Assembly (NCBI GenBank): GCA_017743585.1
Contig: JAGHYP010000191.1
Span: 1 to 5,385 of the forward strand
Origin: Chloroflexota bacterium
Lineage (GTDB): Bacteria; Chloroflexota; Anaerolineae; Aggregatilineales; UBA2796
Length of the DNA stretch: 5,385 nt
Direction: 5' to 3'
A program made the position numbers and the translations under genes. Below, piece by piece: positions 1 to 5,167 of this stretch (position 1 is the stretch's first letter; every line of letters starts with the position of its first letter). The notes below the pieces were generated by a model. The model saw only the letters and a program-made list of their open reading frames with translations. It ran no database searches and was not told where the DNA came from.

Positions 1-1
1 G

Positions 2-181
2 ATACACTGGGGGCGCGATCTGCGCTCGCGCGCGAGCGTGATCGGCGAGTTGTTCGGCTTCTTGTGGAAGATGCGCCTGTGGTGGATGATTCCGATGATG
101 GTGGTGCTGTTGCTGTTCTTCTTCATCTTCATCCTTGGCGCGTCCACGCCGTTGGCGCCGTTCATCTACTCGCTGCGCTAG
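2..181 (+). CDS. DUF5989-like small membrane protein, 3' part
   Basis: The 5' end lies outside the window, so only the last 59 residues are visible, ending at TAG 179-181. They show a polar, arginine-rich stretch (residues 5-10), then the segment GELFGFLWKMRLWWMIP (15-31), one strongly hydrophobic helix (about 29-46) and a short tail ending APFIYSL. A short E-x-F-x-F-L-W-K motif, a WW pair and Pro before a single membrane helix, and a tail ending in APFIY followed by a stop are what I associate with the DUF5989 family. These are very small single-span proteins of unknown function, often found beside carbamoyltransferase or SGNH-hydrolase genes in polysaccharide or natural-product loci; no such neighbour is visible here. 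The family's usual length is about 50 residues, so a start just upstream of the window, or even GTG at 38, is possible. The family match is from memory of the pattern, not a search. Confidence 0.7.
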   Translation: MHWGRDLRSRASVIGELFGFLWKMRLWWMIPMMVVLLLFFFIFILGASTPLAPFIYSLR

Positions 182-193
182 GCGGAGCGGCTC

Positions 194-487
194 ATGCCGA
201 ACTGGGTAGCCGCGATCTTGGTCGGCGGCGCGCTGGCATTGTGGATGGGCTACTACGTAGCGCGCAAATCTGCCGCTAAAAAGCCGATTCAAGGCGGCAG
301 GGCGGCAAAAGTGCTGCACTACCTCGGCGCCTCGGCAACTGTCGCGCCCGGCATGATGCTCCTGCTCGGCTCAATCCTCTTTGGCTTGCAGTTCAGCCAA
401 AGCCTGACGCTGTGCTTGGGCAGTTTTGCGCTCGCCGCCGTCTTCCTAATCCTCTACGCCGCCTTCGAGACGCGCAAAGCCGCCTGA
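194..487 (+). CDS. hypothetical three-helix membrane protein
   Basis: I do not recognise this 97-residue protein. It has three likely membrane segments: about residues 5-22, 44-65 and 70-91. A basic loop (R24 to K39, with K25, K29, K30, R36 and K39) joins the first two, and a short charged tail ends in ETRKAA. The positive-inside rule puts the basic loop in the cytoplasm. There are no cysteine pairs, histidine clusters or other catalytic-looking residues. The ATG at 194 is preceded by GGAG at 184-187 with a 6-base gap, supporting this start. The gene begins 12 bases after the stop of the DUF5989-like gene, so the two are probably cotranscribed and translationally coupled. Codon use resembles the neighbouring genes. 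A transcript end is expected somewhere in 488-776. Confidence 0.72.
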   Translation: MPNWVAAILVGGALALWMGYYVARKSAAKKPIQGGRAAKVLHYLGASATVAPGMMLLLGSILFGLQFSQSLTLCLGSFALAAVFLILYAAFETRKAA

Positions 488-776
488 TCTGCAAGGAAGG
501 CCGATAGCCAACTGCTGAAGGCGACCAGCTGCGCTCAGGCTCTAACTCTGCGCAGGCGCTTTGCTTATGAGCGCGTCCTACACTGATAAGCGATGGACTG
601 AGCTGGCGCGGTTAAGCAGTCAGGCGGCAGAGACGGAGACAGCGGAACGTTTTGACAAGATTGTCGGCGACTGCTCCAACGGTCGCTATAGTTGGCGCTC
701 TGGCATTGAGCACCACGAAAACGAGCGCGCAAGGCAGGCGCAGCGGCGCTCGGCCTTACAGCGCACGAAAATATGC
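488..776. other. gene-free stretch between converging genes
   Basis: This stretch lies between the 3' end of the + strand membrane gene and the 3' end of the - strand hisJ-like gene. Short open frames exist, but none has a family-like sequence. The only structures seen are a weak + strand hairpin (GCGCT 556-560 with AGCGC 570-574), a bulged hairpin at 731-757 (listed separately), and a perfect 10-base palindrome GCCTATAGGC at 775-784 that spans the hisJ stop codon. A TTGACA occurs at 652-657 on the + strand, but no good -10 element sits at the right distance. The region most likely holds the transcript ends of both gene groups. Confidence 0.6.
731..757 (-). terminator. possible bulged hairpin terminator after hisJ
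   Basis: AAGGC (731-735) pairs with GCCTT (753-757), and inside it GCGC (738-741) pairs with GCGC (746-749) around a four-base loop. On the - strand the hairpin starts 20 bases after the hisJ stop and is followed about nine bases later by TTTT (718-721). The stem is interrupted and the U tract is short and displaced, so this is not a canonical intrinsic terminator. It could slow or end transcription from either side in this convergent region. Confidence 0.25.
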
Positions 777-1604
777 CTATAGGCGGGAAATGCGCAGCGT
801 CAAGCTGAGCATGATGCGCTGCCGATTCTCAAAACACGCCAGTTCGGTCACGCCCAGCTTGCTGAGCAGCACTGCGACGCGGTCGCGCCCGTGCGCTACC
901 TCATCTGGACGATGTGCATCGGAGCTGAATGTGAGCGGAATGCCCAGCTTATGCGCGAGCGCGATCATGCGCTCAGAGGGGAACGGCTCAGCGCCTACTT
1001 TGCGATAGCCGCTCGTGTTGATCTCCATGCAAACGTCTGCTTCGCGCAGCGCGGCTAAGGCGGCTTCTTGGAGCGGCTCAATGGCTTGCGGAATCGGCTT
1101 AGGCGCGAAGGCGATCACGGCAGTGCTATGCGCAATGATATCAAACATGCCGCATTGCGCGGACTTCGCCAGCAGGCGGTAGTACTCAGCGTAGATCGGC
1201 ATTGGGTCGCGCACACCATCCCACAGTTGTGTGCTGTAGATGTTACGTCCGTGGACGTAATGCACTGAGCCGATCAGATAGTCGAACGGATAAGGCGATA
1301 GCATGGCTGCGCAAGCTGCTTCCGCGCCTTCGATGTAATCCACTTCCAAGCCTAGCCGCACGGCGATGCGTCCTGCGTAGCGCGCTTTCAGTCGCAGCAC
1401 TTCGTCCACATAAGCGGGCAGCTCGGCCTTGGGCATGGCGGCACCGGGCATTGGATCGTCGCCGTCCTGCCAGTAGATCGGCGCATGATCCGAGATGCCG
1501 ATCTCGCTCAAGCCGAGCGCGAGCGCCTGCTTGATGTAATCCTCAATCTGCCCTTGTGCGTGTCCACAACGAGCGTGATGCGTGTGATAGTCAATTGCGA
1601 TCAT
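777..1604 (-). CDS. hisJ: histidinol-phosphatase, PHP family (HisJ type)
   Basis: This 275-residue protein is a PHP-superfamily metal-dependent phosphatase. It probably hydrolyses L-histidinol phosphate to histidinol and phosphate (EC 3.1.3.15), the penultimate step of histidine synthesis, in the cytoplasm. Visible metal-site motifs in order are H7-T-H9 and G14-H15 at the N-terminus, S38-D39-H40, G85-L-E87-V-D, S113-V-H115, H159 in DIIAH, E194-I-N, and S228-D229-A-H231. The segment around YRKVGAEPFPS (200-210) matches the conserved substrate-side region of HisJ and separates it from DNA-polymerase-type PHP domains. Length fits the family. The start at 1604 is chosen over an in-frame ATG at 1637 because AAGGA (1611-1615) lies six bases upstream and homologues begin just before the DYHTH motif; the longer start would also translate through a hairpin. 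The gene follows the thioredoxin on the same strand after 88 bases. No other histidine gene is visible. A related PHP phosphoesterase with another substrate remains possible. Confidence 0.88.
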   Translation of the reverse strand: MIAIDYHTHHARCGHAQGQIEDYIKQALALGLSEIGISDHAPIYWQDGDDPMPGAAMPKAELPAYVDEVLRLKARYAGRIAVRLGLEVDYIEGAEAACAAMLSPYPFDYLIGSVHYVHGRNIYSTQLWDGVRDPMPIYAEYYRLLAKSAQCGMFDIIAHSTAVIAFAPKPIPQAIEPLQEAALAALREADVCMEINTSGYRKVGAEPFPSERMIALAHKLGIPLTFSSDAHRPDEVAHGRDRVAVLLSKLGVTELACFENRQRIMLSLTLRISRL

Positions 1605-1610
1605 CAGAGT

Positions 1611-1615
1611 TCCTT
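1611..1615 (-). promoter_or_regulatory. ribosome binding site deciding the hisJ start
   Basis: AAGGA on the - strand lies six bases before ATG 1604-1602. The alternative upstream ATG at 1637 has no comparable site. This supports the 275-residue reading of the phosphatase. Confidence 0.6.
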
Positions 1616-1641
1616 GCTCGCAGAGATTGCGCAACAAGTTG

Positions 1642-1663
1642 CCTTGTCTCAGTCAAGACAAGG
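1642..1663 (-). other. perfect hairpin between thioredoxin and hisJ
   Basis: CCTTGTCT (1642-1649) and AGACAAGG (1656-1663) form a perfect 8-base-pair stem with a six-base loop in the 88-base gap between the two genes. Just after it on the - strand lie GCAACTTGTTGC (1630-1641) and TTGCGCAA (1627-1634), which are nearly or fully self-complementary. No U tract follows, so it is not a textbook terminator. It may protect a processed 3' end, reduce readthrough into hisJ, or serve as a protein-binding palindrome. Confidence 0.4.
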
Positions 1664-1692
1664 TAGTGAAGAGGCGCTCGCAGCAATTCGCG

Positions 1693-2412
1693 CTAGGCGA
1701 TCTTGAGTGCCACAAGTTGGTTCAACGCGTCCCGCAGGACGTGCTCAGGCAAAGCGCCTACCTGCTGCCCGACGATCTTGCCGCCTTTCACGAACATCAG
1801 CGTCGGGATGCTCATGATGTTGAACGCCCGCGCCAAGCCTGGATTCTCGTCCACATTCACTTTGGCGATGCGCACCTTGCCCGCGAACTCAGCGGCGAGC
1901 TTATCCAAGATCGGCGCCACTTGGCGGCATGGGCCGCACCATTCTGCCCAAAAATCCACGAGGACGGGCAGACTGCTCTCGATGACTTCCTTGCGGAAGG
2001 TCTGCTCGGTCACCTTGATAGGCTTGGTATCCACGCGGGTCGGCGGCGCTTCGGCAGGGCGCTGTTGCGCGGGCATGTGCGGCTTAAGCAAATCCACAGC
2101 AGCGCTGACGTCCGTCCCCCATGGGCGGTTGCGGCGCAGAATCACTTCATTATTGGCGATACCTAGCAACAACGGATGCTTGCCAACCTCAAAACGCGCC
2201 GCCAGCTCGGGCGCGCGGCTCACATCCGCCTTGACCACCAATAGCTCCCCGCTGTGTGCGCGCGCAATGTTATCCAGCTCATTTTTCACATCAGTGCGCA
2301 GCGACTCGCCATGCCACAGCAAGAGCAAAACGGGCAGCCCAGACTTCAGAATTTGATCCAACTCAGCTTCGCTCGCGACCAACAACGGCGTATCTGCCTT
2401 GGCGATTGCCAT
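1693..2412 (-). CDS. tandem thioredoxin-fold protein, active C-terminal domain
   Basis: The protein has 239 residues, about twice the usual thioredoxin length. The C-terminal half (about 132-239) is a canonical thioredoxin: VLVDFWAEWCGPC with redox cysteines C159 and C162, the following P167, D153 in the buried acid position, and the cis-proline P203 in SIPT. It should reduce or exchange protein disulfides in the cytoplasm; there is no signal peptide or membrane segment. The N-terminal half (about 8-110) aligns as a second thioredoxin fold: LPVLLLLW (26-33) matches LPVLVDFW (148-155), and the VGKHP segment (76-80) keeps the cis-proline. Its CGPC positions are S37, L38, R39 and T40, so it cannot do dithiol chemistry. 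A proline- and alanine-rich linker (about 111-131) joins the halves. The start at 2412 has GGAGAG nine bases upstream; an open frame extends to 2634 but its extra residues look non-coding. Two-domain proteins of this kind are sometimes annotated as thioredoxin or co-chaperone YbbN-like; the C-terminal TPR region typical of YbbN is absent. Confidence 0.9.
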   Translation of the reverse strand: MAIAKADTPLLVASEAELDQILKSGLPVLLLLWHGESLRTDVKNELDNIARAHSGELLVVKADVSRAPELAARFEVGKHPLLLGIANNEVILRRNRPWGTDVSAAVDLLKPHMPAQQRPAEAPPTRVDTKPIKVTEQTFRKEVIESSLPVLVDFWAEWCGPCRQVAPILDKLAAEFAGKVRIAKVNVDENPGLARAFNIMSIPTLMFVKGGKIVGQQVGALPEHVLRDALNQLVALKIA

Positions 2413-2421
2413 CTTGAACTT

Positions 2422-2427
2422 CTCTCC
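2422..2427 (-). promoter_or_regulatory. ribosome binding site deciding the thioredoxin start
   Basis: GGAGAG on the - strand lies nine bases before ATG 2412-2410. It argues for the 239-residue protein rather than the longer open frame beginning at 2634, which would read through the promoter-like and inverted-repeat sequences. Confidence 0.55.
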
Positions 2428-2480
2428 AACTTCACGTTTTGGATTCTTCCTGAATGCTATTGACAGCGCACACCTGCCAA

Positions 2481-2509
2481 GCCTTACGCAAAGAAGCGCC
2501 TTACGCAAA
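2481..2509 (-). repeat. 12-base direct repeat in the thioredoxin leader
   Basis: GCCTTACGCAAA occurs at 2481-2492 and exactly again at 2498-2509, a period of 17 bases, about 70-97 bases upstream of the thioredoxin start codon. The copies are separated by GAAGC. They could be a paired protein-binding site or a recent small duplication. The spacing is not a whole number of helical turns, so side-by-side binding on one face is not implied. Confidence 0.6.
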
Positions 2510-2570
2510 ATGGCGGACTTCACTGCGGAGAAGATTGAGTAGGCGGGTTTTTGACAACCTGGATTTTGAG

Positions 2571-2611
2571 CGAGAGAGCGAAATCGCCTGATCTCTCGTA
2601 ATCTCTCAGGC
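2571..2611 (-). other. interleaved inverted repeats, possible RNA pseudoknot
   Basis: Two perfect inverted repeats interlock. CGAGAGA (2571-2577) pairs with TCTCTCG (2592-2598), and GCCTGA (2586-2591) pairs with TCAGGC (2606-2611). On the - strand the order is stem A 5', seven-base loop, stem B 5', stem A 3' with no gap, eight-base loop, stem B 3', which is the topology of an H-type pseudoknot with room for coaxial stacking. A U-G pair could extend stem A. It would lie at the start of the thioredoxin leader, a few bases after the expected start from the site at 2625-2633. Two hairpins that exclude each other are an alternative reading. I do not recognise any known riboswitch class. Confidence 0.4.
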
Positions 2612-2624
2612 ACTTGGTGGCGCA

Positions 2625-2633
2625 ATTGTAGCA
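2625..2633 (-). promoter_or_regulatory. extended -10 promoter-like site for thioredoxin
   Basis: TGCTACAAT on the - strand matches an extended -10 element (TGn followed by TACAAT, five of six to consensus). No good -35 lies upstream (ACTGAG at the 17-base spacing), which is tolerated by extended -10 promoters. Transcription would begin near 2618 and give a leader of about 205 bases ahead of the thioredoxin. Confidence 0.4.
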
Positions 2634-2668
2634 CGCACTTTCACTCTCTCAGTTGAGTCGAGCGCAAG

Positions 2669-2696
2669 AGTATCACGGTGCGGCATAATCTGTCAA
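2669..2696 (-). promoter_or_regulatory. sigma-70-like promoter upstream of thioredoxin
   Basis: On the - strand a perfect -35 TTGACA (2696-2691) is followed after 16 bases by GATACT (2674-2669), four of six to the -10 consensus. It sits in the mreC-thioredoxin gap and points toward the thioredoxin. With the extended -10 site about 40 bases further on it would make a tandem promoter pair. Consensus from distant bacteria is assumed to apply. Confidence 0.4.
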
Positions 2697-2752
2697 GGCA
2701 CAGCTGATAGGTGATACCACGCTGCGCAGGTTTTTGTGCGCCTATGCCATTC

Positions 2753-2773
2753 GCCTAGAGCTACGCCCTAGGC
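2753..2773 (-). terminator. hairpin after mreC, possible terminator
   Basis: GCCTAG (2753-2758) and CTAGGC (2768-2773) form a perfect 6-base-pair stem with a nine-base loop, ten bases past the mreC stop codon on the - strand. No U run follows directly. Position suggests it marks the end of the mreBC transcript, but it is weak as an intrinsic terminator. Confidence 0.35.
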
Positions 2774-2783
2774 TCGGCGTCCT

Positions 2784-3632
2784 CTAAGGCGCGCTCGGCG
2801 TGCCAAAAGTTGTCAGGTCGGCAGGCTCAAAGTTGGTGATGATCAAGACGATCTCAAGGCGATTGAAGTCAATCAAGCTGCGCACTTGCGCCTCTTTGAA
2901 CAATTTGGACTCGTCGAGGCGCGAGCTGGTCACCTGACCGATAGCAATGCCGCGCGGGAAATTGCCGCCAATGCCTGACGTGACGACCGAATCGCCGTCG
3001 CGGACGTCGTCGCTCAGTGGAATGTAGAGCATTCGCAGGCCGCCGGCAGCAGTGCCTTGCACAGTGCCTTCGGCGCGCGTGAGCTGTAGGCGCGCATTCA
3101 CAAAACTATTGATGTCCGTGATCAGCTGCACTTGCGCGCTGGTAGCGCCGACGCGATAAACGCGTCCTACCAAGCCAAGCTCAGTGACCACAGGCATGCC
3201 AACGCGCACGCCATCCCGCGTGCCGCGATCCACGATGATGCTGCGCAGCAAGCCTGTTGTGTCGCGCCCGATCACAGTGGCCGCCAAAAATTGCTTATCA
3301 GGATTTGCGCCGCGATAGTTCTGCAGCGCCGCCAAGCGCTGGTAATCGGCGCGCAGCTCGCGCAGCTCGACTAGCTCGGCTTGAAAGTTGAACAAAGCGC
3401 GCTCCAGCTCTGTGTTGCGGCGCCGTAGGTCTTGCAAATCCGCCAGCGCGCCCAGCGTCTCTGAAATTTGGCGGGCGATGCCGCTCGCTGCCTGCTGCAG
3501 TAGGCTGAGCGGCACGCTCGCCAGCGACTCGATAGGGCGCAGCAGACCGATCAGGCTGGCGAAGAAGATGCTCAGCATGATGAAACTGACCACGCCGAAC
3601 AAAATTAGACGATTCGGCGCGCTGCGTGGCAT
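2784..3632 (-). CDS. mreC: rod shape-determining protein MreC
   Basis: MreC is a bitopic membrane protein whose periplasmic part links the MreB filament to the peptidoglycan-elongating synthases. The 282 residues show the expected order: a short basic N-terminus, one membrane helix (about 9-31), a heptad-like coiled coil rich in Leu, Arg and Glu (about 58-104), and the beta-rich MreC domain. That domain starts near ATVIGRD (118-124), contains VDRGTRDGVRVGMPV (134-148), and continues with ELGLVGRVYRVG. Length matches the family. The ATG at 3632 is preceded by AGAGG (3641-3645) eight bases upstream. It follows mreB by 18 bases and is surely cotranscribed with it. The normal partner mreD does not follow; after the stop there is a 371-base gap and then an unrelated gene. 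Confidence 0.93.
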   Translation of the reverse strand: MPRSAPNRLILFGVVSFIMLSIFFASLIGLLRPIESLASVPLSLLQQAASGIARQISETLGALADLQDLRRRNTELERALFNFQAELVELRELRADYQRLAALQNYRGANPDKQFLAATVIGRDTTGLLRSIIVDRGTRDGVRVGMPVVTELGLVGRVYRVGATSAQVQLITDINSFVNARLQLTRAEGTVQGTAAGGLRMLYIPLSDDVRDGDSVVTSGIGGNFPRGIAIGQVTSSRLDESKLFKEAQVRSLIDFNRLEIVLIITNFEPADLTTFGTPSAP

Positions 3633-3650
3633 GCAACCGACCTCTCAGGC

Positions 3651-4715
3651 TTAGTGCTGTGTGCTGCCGCGCTCTAGGCCGACCAGCAAGCTGCGCAGAT
3701 TGTCGTAATCCTCCAAGATTCTGCCGGCGCCGCGCGCGACGCACGTCATGGCGTCCTCAGCGACCCAGACGCGCACCTTGACTTCATTTGCCACGCGCTC
3801 TGGCAAGCCGCGCACCAAGCTGCCGCCGCCTGCTAGGCAAATGCCGCTCTCCATCAGGTCGGCGATCAGCTCGGGCGGCGTTTCATCGAGCGCCTCGCGG
3901 ATGGTATTCACGATGATATCTATTGAGCCTGATAGCGCCTCGCGCAGCTCAACCGTGCTGACTTCCACAGCACGCGGCAAGCCGCTTATCAAGTCGCGTC
4001 CGCGCAGCACCATTGTCTGCTCTTCAGGCAAGGCGTAGGCAGACCCCCCCATGATCTTCGCTTTCTCGGCAGTCCGCTCGCCGATCAGCAAATTGTGCTT
4101 GGTGCGCATGTACTGGATGATATCTTCGTCCATCTCGTCGCCTGCCACGCGGATCGAGCGGCTGATCACAATCCCGCCGAGCGAGAAGACGGCAACTTCC
4201 GTTGTGCCGCCGCCGATGTCCACGATCATGCTGCCGCGCGTCTCTTGGATCGGCAAGCCCGCGCCGATGGCAGCCGCGACTGGCTCTTCAACCAGAAACG
4301 CCTCGCGCGCGCCCGCGCTGATGGCCGCATCGTAGACGGCGCGTTTTTCCACTTCGGTCACCCCACTTGGAATGCCAATCACCACGCGCGGCCGCGGAAT
4401 CGGCACCCAGCTCTGCTCGTGCGCCTTGCCGATGAAGTAATGTAGCATGCCTTCCGTGATCTCAAACTCTGAGATCACGCCGTCGCGCAGCGGACGCACC
4501 ACGAGGATGTGCGAGGGCGCCTTGCCGCCCATCTCCTTCGCCTCTTGTCCGTAAGTGATCGGGCGGCGCGTCTTCTTCTCGATGGCGGCATAGGACGGCT
4601 CGTTGATCACAATGCCCTTGCCGCGCACGTAGACAAGCGTGTTCGCCGTGCCGAGATCGATGCCGATATCCAGCGAGAACAGACCAAGCAGCCAATCAAG
4701 CGGGCTGAGACCCAA
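3651..4715 (-). CDS. mreB: rod shape-determining protein MreB (bacterial actin)
   Basis: MreB is a cytoplasmic actin-like ATPase that forms membrane-bound filaments and positions the cell-elongation machinery. Numbered from the TTG at 4715 (354 residues), it has the phosphate-1 motif D20-L-G-T-A-N25, the segment KGIVINEPS (33-41), VEEPVAAAIGAG (142-153) with the catalytic-region glutamates, the phosphate-2 motif D166-I-G-G-G-T-T, and the adenosine motif LAGGG (294-298). The hydrophobic WLLGLF (8-13) resembles the membrane-binding N-terminal helix seen in many MreB proteins. Start choice is uncertain. TTG at 4715 has GGGAG eight bases upstream (4724-4728), whereas TTG at 4730 and GTG at 4724 have no visible binding site; homologues begin only a few residues before the WLLGLF segment. 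The gene leads an mreB-mreC operon with a promoter-like site just upstream. A run of seven G (4044-4050 on the + strand as C) lies in the codons for residues 222-224. Confidence 0.95.
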   Translation of the reverse strand: MGLSPLDWLLGLFSLDIGIDLGTANTLVYVRGKGIVINEPSYAAIEKKTRRPITYGQEAKEMGGKAPSHILVVRPLRDGVISEFEITEGMLHYFIGKAHEQSWVPIPRPRVVIGIPSGVTEVEKRAVYDAAISAGAREAFLVEEPVAAAIGAGLPIQETRGSMIVDIGGGTTEVAVFSLGGIVISRSIRVAGDEMDEDIIQYMRTKHNLLIGERTAEKAKIMGGSAYALPEEQTMVLRGRDLISGLPRAVEVSTVELREALSGSIDIIVNTIREALDETPPELIADLMESGICLAGGGSLVRGLPERVANEVKVRVWVAEDAMTCVARGAGRILEDYDNLRSLLVGLERGSTQH

Positions 4716-4762
4716 AGCAGGCACTCCCAAGCTTATGTGGCAGAATGCGTTGCTGCGAAGCG

Positions 4763-4791
4763 ATTATAACCGTCTAATACCCGCATTGCTA
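4763..4791 (-). promoter_or_regulatory. promoter of the mreB-mreC operon
   Basis: A perfect -10 TATAAT lies at 4768-4763 on the - strand. At the 17-base spacing the -35 position reads TAGCAA (4791-4786), three of six to TTGACA. Transcription would start near 4756, giving a leader of about 40 bases before the TTG at 4715. The perfect -10 directly upstream of mreB makes this the most convincing promoter in the window. Confidence 0.55.
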
Positions 4792-5035
4792 TGAGACATT
4801 CCTCAGAGGTAGCGCCGCCTCTTCAAACACAAAAAACAACGCTCGGCTGACCTGATCAGACGCTTGATATTATCGCTCTGGCGGCTGCGATTGTCTCCAC
4901 ACCGCATCTCGCGTTGGCTGGCGGTCAAGCGTAGCCGCCGCTGCCTGACTTGCTGCCGCAGGTGGGCTCTCTTGCCCGTGCCTTCAGGCGCGCTTGCCGC
5001 CAGTTTCGCGCCCCGCGCCCAAGCTGCTCCTGATA

Positions 5036-5167
5036 TCAAGGCTTGCTGGCGGCGCCCTTGCAGTGACAGCTCGCCACGAGCGGCGCACAGAGGCTGACTA
5101 TGAGCAACACGCCGCTCCACAACGCCAAGCTCGCCCTCTGCCGTCGGGGCGAGCGCGCTGCAGGCAT
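5036..5167 (-). CDS. doubtful small ORF with signal-peptide-like sequence
   Basis: This 43-residue frame begins with an arginine-rich segment (R5, R8, R9, R11), followed by a hydrophobic core (about L14-C27) and LVASC (30-34), which fits a loose lipoprotein cleavage site, then nine residues (HCKGAASKP) before TGA. The same frame stays open for 36 more codons after that TGA, to a second TGA at 4925-4927. It starts 20 bases after the glycosyltransferase stop, but no good ribosome binding site precedes the ATG. It may be the remnant of an exported or lipoprotein gene broken by a stop codon, a very small membrane peptide, or chance. No family is recognised. Confidence 0.2.
   Translation of the reverse strand: MPAARSPRRQRASLALWSGVLLIVSLCAPLVASCHCKGAASKP

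Noticed and set aside
652..692. TTGACA (652-657) with TATAGT (687-692) as a + strand promoter
   Set aside because: The spacer would be 29 bases, far beyond the usual 16-18, and no gene lies downstream on that strand.
652..1008. + strand frame beginning TTG 652 whose first 27 residues look like a signal peptide
   Set aside because: Most of it is antisense to hisJ, and the residues after the hydrophobic part are a serine- and arginine-rich shadow of that gene. It has no family-like sequence.
1605..1637. N-terminal extension of the histidinol-phosphatase from ATG 1637
   Set aside because: There is no ribosome binding site, homologues start just before the DYHTH motif, and the ATG at 1604 has a good AAGGA.
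2551..2556. + strand TTGACA in the mreC-thioredoxin gap
   Set aside because: No -10-like sequence lies 16-18 bases downstream, and the genes there are all on the other strand.
2413..2634. 74-residue N-terminal extension of the thioredoxin
   Set aside because: It is arginine-rich with no domain character and covers a promoter-like site, inverted repeats and a direct repeat. The ATG at 2412 has its own ribosome binding site.
4750..4778. + strand promoter TTGCTG, 17 bases, TCTAAT, overlapping the mreB promoter
   Set aside because: The -35 matches only three of six bases, and no convincing + strand gene follows up to the end of the window.
4831..4836. Run of six T on the - strand as the terminator of the glycosyltransferase
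   Set aside because: The bases before it can form only a four-base-pair stem (CTGA with TCAG), too weak and too far away for an intrinsic terminator.
4803..5120. 105-residue - strand frame upstream of mreB
   Set aside because: It is rich in Arg, Gln and Ala with no hydrophobic core pattern, family motif or ribosome binding site, and looks like an open frame produced by GC-rich DNA.
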